From Calditrichia bacterium (GTDB lineage: Bacteria; Calditrichota; Calditrichia; Calditrichales; Calditrichaceae): DNA of 10,244 nucleotides. Positions 1 through 6,624 of this stretch are shown here, in pieces. A model generated the notes under the pieces. That model ran no database searches, was not told the origin of the DNA, and saw only the letters and a program-made list of their open reading frames with translations. The position numbers and the translations under genes are program-made. How positions within the stretch are numbered: position 1 is the first letter of the stretch; every line of letters starts with the position of its first letter. Location of the stretch: assembly GCA_027039465.1 (NCBI GenBank), contig JALWEA010000227.1, positions 1-10,244 on the forward strand, read 5' to 3'.

Positions 1-594
1 CTCTTTGGCGCCTTTGAACATGCCCTTGATCAATCCGCCGTATTTCTGCTCCAGCGCCCACAACTTGGCAAAGCCCGCTGCCGTGCTTAATTGTTCCGGA
101 TCTCCGGCATACACACCGGCCACAAACGGATTGATGGCATAATCCAAAAATTCATCACCCAAACGGTAGCGGACAAAATCCGCCAACGAAACATCTTCGG
201 CCTGGGTAGGCGGAATGAAGGGTTCTTTGAACAACCGCAGTTTGGCCTTCCAGCTAAAAAGAGAGGTTTTTAGGAAGGCTCCCGGTTTGAGCGGCAGAAC
301 ATGCAATTGACCGTCACGCACGATGAAACGATTGTCGCTCAAAGGATTAGCGTACACCTTCTCCTCTTGCAGACCCAAATTGTCCACCATTTGGCGAAGT
401 TCCTGCGATGTTTCCAGCGTGCTGTTCGGGCCTAAATCAATCAGCCACTGCCCTTCTTTTTCCGTGACAATGGAGCCGCCCGCATAGTCGTTTTTTTCGA
501 ACACCTGCACGTTAAAACCTTTATTCCGCAACAGCCAGGCCGTGGTCAAACCTGAAATTCCTGCGCCGATAACGGCAACTGACGGTTTTTGCAT
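1..594 (-). CDS. hemY: Protoporphyrinogen oxidase, HemY type (3' end outside window)
   Basis: This FAD enzyme oxidises protoporphyrinogen IX to protoporphyrin IX, the step before iron insertion; some homologues act on coproporphyrinogen III instead. The first 198 codons are present; family members are usually about 440-480 residues, so the C-terminal part lies beyond the left edge. Seen in the translation: an N-terminal Rossmann dinucleotide motif GAGISG (residues 10-15), the acidic residue closing that fold (E33) followed by AGG (38-40), the family motif GPNS (55-58), and the strongly conserved stretch NPFVAGVYAGDPEQLS (155-170). The ATG at 594 has a good ribosome-binding site (GAGGA, minus strand of 602-606, 7 nt upstream). 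It is the last visible gene of the cluster, downstream of hemH across a 161-bp repeat-bearing spacer. Characterised HemY enzymes use molecular oxygen, which contrasts with the oxygen-independent HemN upstream. The symbol hemG is also used for this family. Confidence 0.95.
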   Translation of the reverse strand, partial: MQKPSVAVIGAGISGLTTAWLLRNKGFNVQVFEKNDYAGGSIVTEKEGQWLIDLGPNSTLETSQELRQMVDNLGLQEEKVYANPLSDNRFIVRDGQLHVLPLKPGAFLKTSLFSWKAKLRLFKEPFIPPTQAEDVSLADFVRYRLGDEFLDYAINPFVAGVYAGDPEQLSTAAGFAKLWALEQKYGGLIKGMFKGAKE

Positions 595-655
595 CGTTGT
601 TTCCTCACTTCATTTTAAGCGATTCTTCGAACCCGAATCGAACGCTAAGGCAACC

Positions 656-737
656 GGTTGTCGAGTAGTTCCGAGAATCGGGACGTATCTAGACACGGTT
701 GTCGAGTGTTCCGCCTTTGCGGAATGTATCGAGACAC
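656..737. repeat. Two tandem 41-bp REP-like hairpin units
   Basis: Units 656-696 and 697-737 are both 41 bp and directly adjacent. Each begins GGTTGTCGAGT and ends in AGACAC. Each has a central stem-loop: the first pairs GTTCCGA with TCGGGAC around GAA; the second pairs GTTCCGC with GCGGAAT around CTTT. The outer arms (TGTC facing GACA) pair again across an interior CGAG/CGAG step that would form tandem G.A mismatches. In the first unit GTAG sits at the foot of the inner stem. Homologous copies lie at 4802-4842 and, half-degraded and inverted, near 9337-9392. The 35 bp to the left (621-655) also match the flank of the 9337-9392 copy, and 651-660 is a perfect palindrome, CAACCGGTTG. This resembles bacterial REP/palindromic intergenic elements; no associated transposase is visible. 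Confidence 0.75.
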
Positions 738-755
738 GGTTTCCGCGCCATTGTT

Positions 756-1733
756 TTACACATTTTCACGTACCAGTTGAGCCAGCAAATTAATAAAATC
801 CGGCTCGCTGTTCAAAGCCTTTAAACGCACAAATTCCTTGATTCCATGCTGCAAAGCCAAATCGCGATACAACATACCGATCTCATAAACGGTTTCCGAG
901 TTATCCGCCGTAAAGCCCAACGGATAAACAAACAAACGCGACAGACCCGCTCCGGCCAGCTCCAATATTTTTTCATCGGTAGCCGGTTCCAGCCATTTCA
1001 CCGGCCCGATTTTACTCTGAAAGGCCAAATGAACGGTCACCCGCTCCGGCAATTCTTTTTGCAAACGCTGCACCGCCAAACGCACTTCGTCAAAGTAGGG
1101 ATCGCCTTTTTGCAAATGTCGTTGCGGAATGCTGTGAGCGCTCAGCAACAATGTTAATTCGTTTTCTTCGTTTTGCAGGAATTCATTCAGTTGGCGCACG
1201 ATATGCCCTGCCGTTAAACGAACAAAATCCTGCCGTTCCCCGTAGCGCTCAATGTATGTAATTCGCTCGGCCGGAATCGACAATTTTTTAGTCAGCCTCC
1301 GAATTTCGCTATCGATGGAACCGGAAGTGGATGTGGCAAAAAACGGGTACATGCTCAGCACGATCAAGCGTTCGTAACCATCACGATGAATGTCGTCTAA
1401 CACGCTTTGCAAGGAACGATGCCCATAACGATTGGCCGGAAACACGTGAAATTGCCTTCCTTTGTCCGCTCCGTCATTTAAAGTCCTTTGCAGCGCTTGC
1501 GCCTGTTCCCGCATGATTTTGTGCAACGGTGTTTTCCCGCCCAATTTGCGGTAGATTTCAATACTCTCGTCCTTGCGTTTGCGGGCGATCATTTTGGCCA
1601 TCATCCGCCGCGCAAATCCAGGCATGCTCACATCGATAATGTGCGGATCGCTAAAAATCTGAAAAAGGAACGGTTCCACGGCTTCCAGCGAATCCGGCCC
1701 GCCCATATTAGCCAAAAGAACGGCAATGTTCAT
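756..1733 (-). CDS. hemH: Ferrochelatase HemH
   Basis: Inserts ferrous iron into the porphyrin macrocycle, the last step of haem synthesis. The product is 325 aa, a normal length for the single-domain bacterial enzyme. Family signatures seen (numbered from the ATG): GGKTPL (65-70), the SAHSIP block with the metal-handling histidine H200, FQSKIGPVKWLEPATDE (238-254), and the PLGFTADNSETVYEI block with the conserved glutamate E280. Two blocks are off-consensus: the usual MRYWHP-like motif reads NRYGHR (101-106), and the following YPQYS-like motif reads YPFFA. Key catalytic residues remain, so I expect an active enzyme. I chose the ATG at 1733: AGGG lies 5 nt upstream of it, whereas a TTG one codon earlier would be too close to that site. 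The gene lies between hemN and hemY on the same strand, separated by repeat-filled spacers on both sides. Confidence 0.97.
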   Translation of the reverse strand: MNIAVLLANMGGPDSLEAVEPFLFQIFSDPHIIDVSMPGFARRMMAKMIARKRKDESIEIYRKLGGKTPLHKIMREQAQALQRTLNDGADKGRQFHVFPANRYGHRSLQSVLDDIHRDGYERLIVLSMYPFFATSTSGSIDSEIRRLTKKLSIPAERITYIERYGERQDFVRLTAGHIVRQLNEFLQNEENELTLLLSAHSIPQRHLQKGDPYFDEVRLAVQRLQKELPERVTVHLAFQSKIGPVKWLEPATDEKILELAGAGLSRLFVYPLGFTADNSETVYEIGMLYRDLALQHGIKEFVRLKALNSEPDFINLLAQLVRENV

Positions 1734-1758
1734 CAATTCCCTTTGCGCTTCATTGTTT

Positions 1759-1835
1759 TTCGTGATTCGTTATCCGTAAATCGAAAATCTGTGCATTTGA
1801 AGTCCGGCAAAGCTTAGGTTTACATCCGCAATCCC
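1759..1835 (+). repeat. Degenerate heptad array plus downstream repeat trace (hemH-hemN spacer)
   Basis: Five consecutive 7-bp units run from 1759 to 1793, with a loose consensus TTCGTNA. They are followed by AAGTCCGGC (1800-1808) and a segment, GCTT...TTACATC...ATCCC (1812-1835), that weakly matches the start of the 70-bp repeat at 9499-9568. The word TTATCCGTAA at 1771-1780 and the following TGTG...CATTT recur at 8895-8922, also followed by AAGTCCGGC. No gene is supported in this 142-bp spacer. Confidence 0.5.
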
Positions 1836-1875
1836 GCTTAACGTTCAAAGACAAACGCTCTCACCGATCATCCCG

Positions 1876-3270
1876 TCAAACCGTGCGCGAAAACTGCGGT
1901 TTGTTTTCGGTTTTGCGTTCCAGATAGGCGTCGAACTGCATGGCAATATTTCGGATCAGCAATCTTCCCGCCGTGGTTACCTTCAGTTCATTGCTGCCCA
2001 ATTCAATTAATCCGTCTTCCTGAAAGGGCACAAGTTTATTCAACGCCTTCTCAAAATAGACGTCAAAATCAATGGCGTATTTTTGTTCGATCTTTTCCTT
2101 TTTCAGGCGGAAATTACACATTAACTCGGTAATCACTTCCCGACGCAGAATGTCGTCTTCATTCAAAATAACACCGCGAAACACCGGCAATTCGCCACGA
2201 TCCATATACTCATAATATTCATTGAGCTTTTTGACATTTTGCACGTACATGTCCGAAAGCATGCTGATGCTGGTGATGCCGAAGGCCAGCACGTTAAGTC
2301 CTGCGTGCGTGGAATAGCCCTGAAAATTGCGGTATAGCGTGCCTTCGTTCATGGCCAATGTCAGCTCGTCGTCCGGTTTGGCAAAATGATCCATACCGAT
2401 GTACACGTAACGCGATTCAGTCAGTTTTTCAATGGTCAGTTTCAGAATATTCAACTTTTCTTCCGGCTTGGGCAACCATTCGGATTTGATCAAACGCTGA
2501 TGCCGAAAGATTTGCGGCAGATGGGCGTAATTAAACACCGCCAGCCGATCGGGATCAATGTCCAAGATTTTATCCAGCGTCTCTTCGAACGATTGTACCG
2601 TTTGAAACGGCAAACCGTACATCAGATCGATATTTACGCTGTGAAAGCCAAGCTCCCTCGCCCAGTCCACCGTTTGCCGCGTAATGCTCTCGGGCTGAAT
2701 GCGATTGACCGCTTTTTGAATTTTGGGATTAAAATCCTGCACGCCCATGCTGCAGCGGTTAAAACCCACATCCCGCAAAGCTTTTATATGATCTTTCGTC
2801 AGTTCGCGCGGATCGATTTCCACACTGATTTCCGCATCGTCGTCAAAACCGAACAGATCGCGGATGGTAAAACCCAGTTTGCGGATTTCGTCCGGTAGCA
2901 GATAGGTCGGCGTGCCGCCGCCCCAATGCAATTGTTTGATTTTTCGCTTCGAATTAATGTGCGGCCGCATCAATTCCATCTCTTTAATCAAATAGTTCAC
3001 ATAATAGGCGATCTTTTCCCGATTGTGGGTTACCATCATATTGCAGCCGCAAAAATAGCACAATGTGTCACAAAAAGGAATGTGAAAATAAAGCGACAGC
3101 CCTTCGTCCGCCTTTTGCGCATCGTCTTTTTGAATATGTTCCAGATAATCCTTGGCACCAACGCCTTCATGAAAATAAGGCGCCGTGGGATAGCTGGTGT
3201 AGCGTGGGCCTGGCTGATCGTATTTCTTAAGCAGCTCGATGTCCACATCTATTTTTGTTTTTAAAGCCAT
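1876..3270 (-). CDS. hemN: Oxygen-independent coproporphyrinogen III oxidase (radical SAM) HemN
   Basis: Oxidatively decarboxylates two propionates of coproporphyrinogen III to give protoporphyrinogen IX, using a [4Fe-4S] cluster and S-adenosylmethionine without oxygen. At 464 aa it matches true HemN (E. coli about 457). Seen: the HemN-specific N-terminal PGPRYTSYPTA (20-30); the cluster motif C67-x3-C71-x2-C74 with C76 following, inside YFHIPFCDTLCYFCGC; GGGTP (117-121), the SAM-binding glycine motif; and a HemN-type C-terminal domain ending in QFSRTV. These, especially the N-terminal block, distinguish it from the haem chaperone HemW. The loop motif NFQGYSTHAGLNVLAFG lacks the aspartate found in the E. 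coli version (DTDL), a difference of unclear weight. The ATG at 3270 has GGAG 9 nt upstream. Upstream lies a 320-bp spacer with hairpins; downstream a 142-bp spacer precedes hemH. Confidence 0.97.
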   Translation of the reverse strand: MALKTKIDVDIELLKKYDQPGPRYTSYPTAPYFHEGVGAKDYLEHIQKDDAQKADEGLSLYFHIPFCDTLCYFCGCNMMVTHNREKIAYYVNYLIKEMELMRPHINSKRKIKQLHWGGGTPTYLLPDEIRKLGFTIRDLFGFDDDAEISVEIDPRELTKDHIKALRDVGFNRCSMGVQDFNPKIQKAVNRIQPESITRQTVDWARELGFHSVNIDLMYGLPFQTVQSFEETLDKILDIDPDRLAVFNYAHLPQIFRHQRLIKSEWLPKPEEKLNILKLTIEKLTESRYVYIGMDHFAKPDDELTLAMNEGTLYRNFQGYSTHAGLNVLAFGITSISMLSDMYVQNVKKLNEYYEYMDRGELPVFRGVILNEDDILRREVITELMCNFRLKKEKIEQKYAIDFDVYFEKALNKLVPFQEDGLIELGSNELKVTTAGRLLIRNIAMQFDAYLERKTENKPQFSRTV

Positions 3271-3324
3271 GATTCTTGCTCCGTTGTTTTATTTTTAAAA
3301 GCCATCGGCAACTGGTATTCTGAA

Positions 3325-3382
3325 CCCGACGCGTCGGGAGAAGAATCTCTTTAATGCGTTGCAACTTTAAAGGAGATTCTTC
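3325..3382. repeat. Palindrome and 15-bp-stem hairpin in hemE-hemN spacer
   Basis: Positions 3325-3338 are the perfect 14-bp palindrome CCCGACGCGTCGGG. Immediately next, 3340-3354 pairs with 3366-3382: the right arm's complement, GAAGAATCTCCTTTAAA, equals the left arm except for one bulged base and the last base, around a loop of about 11 nt. Neither strand has a T-tract after the stem, so a classical intrinsic terminator is unlikely. The words around AGGAGATTCTTCGCT recall palindromic intergenic repeats I know from FCB-group genomes. In the transcript leading to hemN it lies about 55 nt or more before the start codon and could fold in the 5' leader. Confidence 0.65.
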
Positions 3383-3404
3383 GCTGACCTACTACTATTG
3401 ACAT

Positions 3405-3473
3405 ATTGCGGCGCGTCCGTCCCTCGATACGATTCTGCCTTTCATCTTGCGATGGTCGAAGTAAGGGCCAAGC
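3405..3473 (-). repeat. Dispersed ~70-bp repeat, copy 1
   Basis: Read on the minus strand, this stretch runs from GCTTGGCCCTTAC to GCCGCAAT and aligns with 9499-9568 on the plus strand. By eye there are about 11 mismatches and one single-base gap over 70 positions (about 83% identity). In both places a degenerate heptad array ending in YAGTCGG lies upstream in the same orientation: 11 nt away here, 300 nt away in the other copy. It does not code for anything credible. Confidence 0.7.
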
Positions 3474-3484
3474 TAACAGCGTCA

Positions 3485-3590
3485 CCGACTACACAAACAA
3501 TAATTTACAAATAACGAATATACGAATACACGGTTAACGAATAACGATTTATCTATTCTCCATTTAACAATTCAACGATTTAACCATTCT
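3485..3590 (-). repeat. Degenerate heptad/octad tandem array after hemE
   Basis: The array starts directly after the hemE stop codon and reads toward hemN. Units of 7 or 8 bp such as ATTCGTT and GTTAAAT recur with drift. The first ~30 bp (near 3557-3586) match 9113-9143 on the plus strand almost base for base (shared word TTGAATTGTT), and both arrays end in TATTG-TTGT-AGTCGG. Together with 3325-3473 it accounts for most of the 320-bp gap between hemE and hemN; no gene or clear promoter is visible there. Confidence 0.65.
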
Positions 3591-4643
3591 TTACTTGCGA
3601 TGCAACCGCTCGCTTAGCCTGCGTACTTCCTCTACCAAAAATTCTACGTTTTCCAAAGGAACATCGTGCAAAATACCGTGTCCCAAATTAAAAATATGTC
3701 CCGATTCCGCACCGAATACCTGCAATACCCGCTCGACTTCCCGACCAATAGCGGATCGATCGCCGTACAAAACCGTCGGATCGAGATTTCCCTGCAAGGC
3801 AAATTCGTCGCCGAACAACTTTTTGGCCTGCGCCAGATCGGTATTCCAATCCACGCCCAAAACGTGCGCCGGACTATCGGCCAACTGAATGAGGTGATCC
3901 ATGCCGCCCATGCTAAACAGAATAACCGGCGTTTGAATGCTTTGGCGAATTTCGGCGGCAATGGCGTTCAGGTACTTACCGGAAAATTCTTCAAATAAAT
4001 GTACCGGTAAAACACTGCCCCAGGTATCGAACACCTGTACCACCTGAGCGCCCGCTTCGATCTGCATTTTCAAATAAGCCGTTACGGCGGCGGTTAGCTT
4101 TGTCAGCAATTGATGCAGCAATTCCGGCTGCGCGTACAGCATGGTTTTAAGGAATTTAAAGTGGCGCGTCGGTTTCCCTTCGATCATGTAAGCGGCCAGG
4201 GTAAACGGCGACCCGCTGAAACCGATCAAAGCGGTCTGATCATCCAGTTCGCTTCGAATGTGTCGGACGGCCTGAGCCACAAAATCCAATTTCTCGGTCA
4301 AATCCTGAATCGTCAAATTTTCAATATCCTTGGCCGTACGCACCGGCGGTGAAAGTTTCGGGCCGTGATCTTCCAGGAATTCAAGCGTTTGTCCCATGGC
4401 CTCGGGAATGACCAGAATATCCGAGAACAGAATAGCCGCATCAAAGCCAAAACGACGAATCGGCTGCAGCGTCACTTCGGCTGCCAATTCCGGCGTCTTG
4501 CAAACCGTTAAAAAATCGTGTTTTTCACGCAAAGCCCGATATTCCGGCAAATAGCGTCCCGCCTGCCGCATAATCCAGATCGGCGTGCGCTCCACCGCTT
4601 CCTTTCGGATAGCGCGTAATAGCAAAGATTCGGATGCGTTCAT
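3591..4643 (-). CDS. hemE: Uroporphyrinogen decarboxylase HemE
   Basis: Removes the four acetate carboxyl groups of uroporphyrinogen III to give coproporphyrinogen III; a cytosolic cofactor-free TIM-barrel enzyme. The product is 350 aa, the typical length. Seen: the N-terminal signature PIWIMRQAGRYLPEYR (21-36) with substrate-binding arginines R26 and R30; the catalytic aspartate D75 in ILFSDILVIPEAMG; GFSGSPFTLAAYMIEG (141-156) with the active-site tyrosine Y152; and the C-terminal FNLGHGILHDVP block with H322. All residues known to matter in the family appear intact. The ATG at 4643 has AAGGA about 7 nt upstream. It is separated from hemD by a 281-bp repeat-bearing spacer, unlike the tight packing further upstream in the cluster. 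Confidence 0.98.
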   Translation of the reverse strand: MNASESLLLRAIRKEAVERTPIWIMRQAGRYLPEYRALREKHDFLTVCKTPELAAEVTLQPIRRFGFDAAILFSDILVIPEAMGQTLEFLEDHGPKLSPPVRTAKDIENLTIQDLTEKLDFVAQAVRHIRSELDDQTALIGFSGSPFTLAAYMIEGKPTRHFKFLKTMLYAQPELLHQLLTKLTAAVTAYLKMQIEAGAQVVQVFDTWGSVLPVHLFEEFSGKYLNAIAAEIRQSIQTPVILFSMGGMDHLIQLADSPAHVLGVDWNTDLAQAKKLFGDEFALQGNLDPTVLYGDRSAIGREVERVLQVFGAESGHIFNLGHGILHDVPLENVEFLVEEVRRLSERLHRK

Positions 4644-4726
4644 GTATTTTCCTTCTTTTATCTCATGGTTAAAGAGTTAAGAGTGTAAGGGTTAAGAGTT
4701 GAGTGGTACAAGCTCCATGCACGATA

Positions 4727-4796
4727 TTGGTTGTTATTTATTTGTACTTGGACATTGGAAATTCATTGTTGGATATTGGACATTCAACATTGTTTG
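4727..4796 (+). repeat. Ten-unit heptad tandem array (TTGGACA-like)
   Basis: Ten consecutive 7-bp units with no slippage. Each begins with TT; TTGGACA occurs twice, with variants TTGGAAA, TTGGATA and TTCAACA. It lies between hemD and hemE, inside the inverted-repeat segment 4674-4896. Confidence 0.75.
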
Positions 4797-4801
4797 CTAC
4801 C

Positions 4802-4842
4802 GGTTGTCGAGTAGTCCCGAGCATCGGGACGTATCAAGACAT
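4802..4842 (+). repeat. REP-like 41-bp hairpin unit
   Basis: Third copy of the unit found in tandem at 656-737. GTCCCGA pairs perfectly with TCGGGAC around the loop GCA, with GTAG overlapping the stem foot. The outer arms TGTC and GACA also pair. The beginning of a following unit (GGTTGTT) is present at 4843-4849 but breaks off. Confidence 0.75.
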
Positions 4843-4880
4843 GGTTGTTTGTTTAGCACATTGCTTAAAACTAATGCCCC

Positions 4881-4929
4881 CTTACACTCTTAACTCTTAA
4901 CTCTTAACTATTAATTATTAACTATTAAC
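4881..4929 (-). repeat. Seven-unit heptad array overlapping the hemD stop codon
   Basis: Seven exact 7-bp units on the minus strand: GTTAATA twice, ATTAATA once, GTTAAGA three times, then GTGTAAG. The hemD stop codon TAA (4927-4925) is part of the first unit. Every unit contains TAA, and because 7 is not a multiple of 3 successive units place stops in all three frames. Confidence 0.8.
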
Positions 4930-5701
4930 CCCTTTCAAAAAACCCCTCCATCGCCTCCACCAAATGACTGCTGTCGCTGACCTTCGGTTGAATATCAACC
5001 GTTAAGCCTTCATCCGTCAGCGCTTTGGCCGTTACCGGCCCGATGGCGGCAATGGCGACTCTGCTTTTCTTAATTAAGTCTGTAACCCCGGCACCGGCTA
5101 ATTGTTTCAAATAGCGAAAAGCCGAAGGACTGAAAAACGTCAGCACATCCGGCAAATTGCTTTGCAGCAACCGCAAAAAACGCTCTTTGTCAAAGTCGGG
5201 ATTGGGCACGGTGCGGTAAAATTCCACGGCATCAACTGTGGCGCCCAGCTTGCGCAAACCATCCGGTAGCTCCTTGCGCGCAATGTCGGAGACGGGCAGC
5301 AAAAAACGTTGATGTTCAACCCCCAGCCGACCGAACACATCCAGCAAACCCTTGGCCGTGTACTCTGCCGGAATCACGTCCACGTACAATCCGGCCTTTT
5401 GCAAGGTTTTGGCCGTTTTGCTGCCGACCGCTGCGATCTTTGGCAATGCCCCCTGCAACGCTTCTTCACTCATCTGAGCCAGAAAATATTTGGCCGCATT
5501 TTCGCTGCCGAACACGATCCAATGGTACGTGTGCAAAGCCGAAAGTGCCCGATTACGGATTTCCGTTTTCTCCGTCGGGCGTGTGGCAATCGTCGGGAAA
5601 AGCAAAGGCTTGCCGCCCCGCTCTTCAATGGATCGAATAAGCCCTTTGGCCTGCTCGGCACGGCGCGTAATCACAATGGTTTTATTTTGCAATGTTCCCA
5701 T
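4925..5701 (-). CDS. hemD: Uroporphyrinogen-III synthase HemD
   Basis: Cyclises hydroxymethylbilane with inversion of ring D to give uroporphyrinogen III. The product is 258 aa, normal for the family. Sequence conservation in HemD is low, but the expected two-lobe pattern is visible: TIVITRRAEQAKGL near the N-terminus, WIVFGSENAAKYF (61-73) in place of the usual F-TS-N-V block, IAAVGSKTAKTLQKAGL, ELPDGLRKLGATVDAVEFYRTVP, DVLTFFSPSAFRYL, and VAIAAIGPVTAKALTDEGLTVDIQP near the C-terminus. The ATG at 5701 has AAAGGA 8 nt upstream and overlaps the end of hemC by 20 nt, indicating translational coupling between two enzymes acting in succession. The stop codon is embedded in a heptad repeat. Confidence 0.96.
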   Translation of the reverse strand: MGTLQNKTIVITRRAEQAKGLIRSIEERGGKPLLFPTIATRPTEKTEIRNRALSALHTYHWIVFGSENAAKYFLAQMSEEALQGALPKIAAVGSKTAKTLQKAGLYVDVIPAEYTAKGLLDVFGRLGVEHQRFLLPVSDIARKELPDGLRKLGATVDAVEFYRTVPNPDFDKERFLRLLQSNLPDVLTFFSPSAFRYLKQLAGAGVTDLIKKSRVAIAAIGPVTAKALTDEGLTVDIQPKVSDSSHLVEAMEGFFERG

Positions 5702-6620
5702 CGCGAAAATCCTTTAACAATGACGCAGCGCCCGCCTGCAAAAGTTTTTGTGCCAAACGATGGCCCAATTCTTTAAATCGCGTCGGCTGACCGACTTCCG
5801 TGGCACGAATAATCTGTTTTCCGTCCACGCTTCCCACAAAAGCCGTTAAATGCATTTGGCCGTCCGTTATCTTTCCGTAAGCGCCCATGGGAAACTGGCA
5901 ACCCGTATCCAATTCCCGCAAAACCGTGCGCTCGGCCATTACACATTGGTAAGTTGCCTGATCATTCAAAGCCGCCACAAGTCGTCCGGCCGACAAATCA
6001 TCGCTGCGGATTTGCACGCCGATAGCCGCCTGTCCCACACTTGGAATCATGACTTCGGGTGCGAAAATCTGATACGGCACATCGCGAATTCCCAAACGCT
6101 CCAGTGCGGCGCGTGCCATGATGATGCCATCCAGATTCTGCTCGTGCAATTTGCGCAGGCGCGTGTGAATATTACCGCGTAAATCCGCCATCTGCAAATC
6201 GGAACGCAGGGCTAACAATTGGCAACGGCGACGGATGCTGCCCGTGGCAATTTTTGCGCCTTGCGGCATTTCATCCAACGTTTTTCCGTCCCTGGAAATG
6301 AGCACATCTTCCACCGGAGCGCGCGGCGGGACGGCTGCAATGGTCAGCCCATCCGACATGGTCGAGGGCAAATCTTTCAAACTGTGCACCGCAACGTCAA
6401 TCCGTTCTTGCAACAAAGCCTGTTCAATGGTTTTGGTAAATACGCCCTGTCCGCCGATTTGCGTTAACGACGATTTGCGGTCGCGGTCGCCTTCGGTTTT
6501 GATAATGATGCGCTCCGTCTCTAAATTCGGAAAGATCCTTTTCAATGCCGACTCAACGTATTCGGCCTGCCACAAAGCCAATGCGCTGCCGCGCGTTCCG
6601 ATACGTAAATTCACACTCAT
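5682..6620 (-). CDS. hemC: Porphobilinogen deaminase (hydroxymethylbilane synthase) HemC
   Basis: Polymerises four porphobilinogen molecules into hydroxymethylbilane on a dipyrromethane cofactor. From the ATG at 6620 the product is 312 aa, the usual length. Seen: RIGTRGSALALWQA near the N-terminus; HSLKDLP with the catalytic aspartate D83; a basic substrate-binding region TGSIRRRCQL and DLRGNIHTRL; and LDTGCQFPMGAYG with C241, the residue that anchors the cofactor. An in-frame ATG at 6641 would add 7 residues and overlap hemA by 17 nt. I prefer 6620 because the family motif starts right after it and it falls 4 nt past the hemA stop, though neither start has a strong ribosome-binding site. It overlaps hemD by 20 nt at its 3' end. 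Confidence 0.97.
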   Translation of the reverse strand: MSVNLRIGTRGSALALWQAEYVESALKRIFPNLETERIIIKTEGDRDRKSSLTQIGGQGVFTKTIEQALLQERIDVAVHSLKDLPSTMSDGLTIAAVPPRAPVEDVLISRDGKTLDEMPQGAKIATGSIRRRCQLLALRSDLQMADLRGNIHTRLRKLHEQNLDGIIMARAALERLGIRDVPYQIFAPEVMIPSVGQAAIGVQIRSDDLSAGRLVAALNDQATYQCVMAERTVLRELDTGCQFPMGAYGKITDGQMHLTAFVGSVDGKQIIRATEVGQPTRFKELGHRLAQKLLQAGAASLLKDFRDGNIAK

Positions 6621-6624
6621 TCTT

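Larger units (their letters stand above)
4674..4896. repeat. 223-bp segment bounded by 18-bp perfect inverted repeats (hemD-hemE spacer)
   Basis: GAGTTAAGAGTGTAAGGG (4674-4691) recurs as its exact reverse complement at 4879-4896. Between the ends lie, in order: a 70-bp array of ten exact heptads (4727-4796, typical unit TTGGACA), one REP-like 41-bp unit (4802-4842) with the start of a second (GGTTGTTTG), and a short filler. It contains no convincing ORF and no transposase, so it resembles a small non-autonomous element or a chance-paired pair of heptad arrays. Its left end lies about 30 bp upstream of the hemE start codon (the ribosome-binding site is outside it) and its right end adjoins the array that overlaps the hemD stop. 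Confidence 0.65.

Noticed and set aside
1734..1736. TTG start for hemH one codon upstream of the ATG
   Set aside because: The ribosome-binding site AGGG would be almost adjacent to the TTG, whereas it is properly spaced for the ATG at 1733.
2386..2898. 170-codon plus-strand frame opposite hemN
   Set aside because: Antisense shadow of a well-conserved gene; no start signal or recognisable domain.
4674..4896. CRISPR array or insertion sequence in the hemD-hemE spacer
   Set aside because: Repeats are 7 bp without spacers, and there is no transposase ORF; a non-coding repeat element explains it better.
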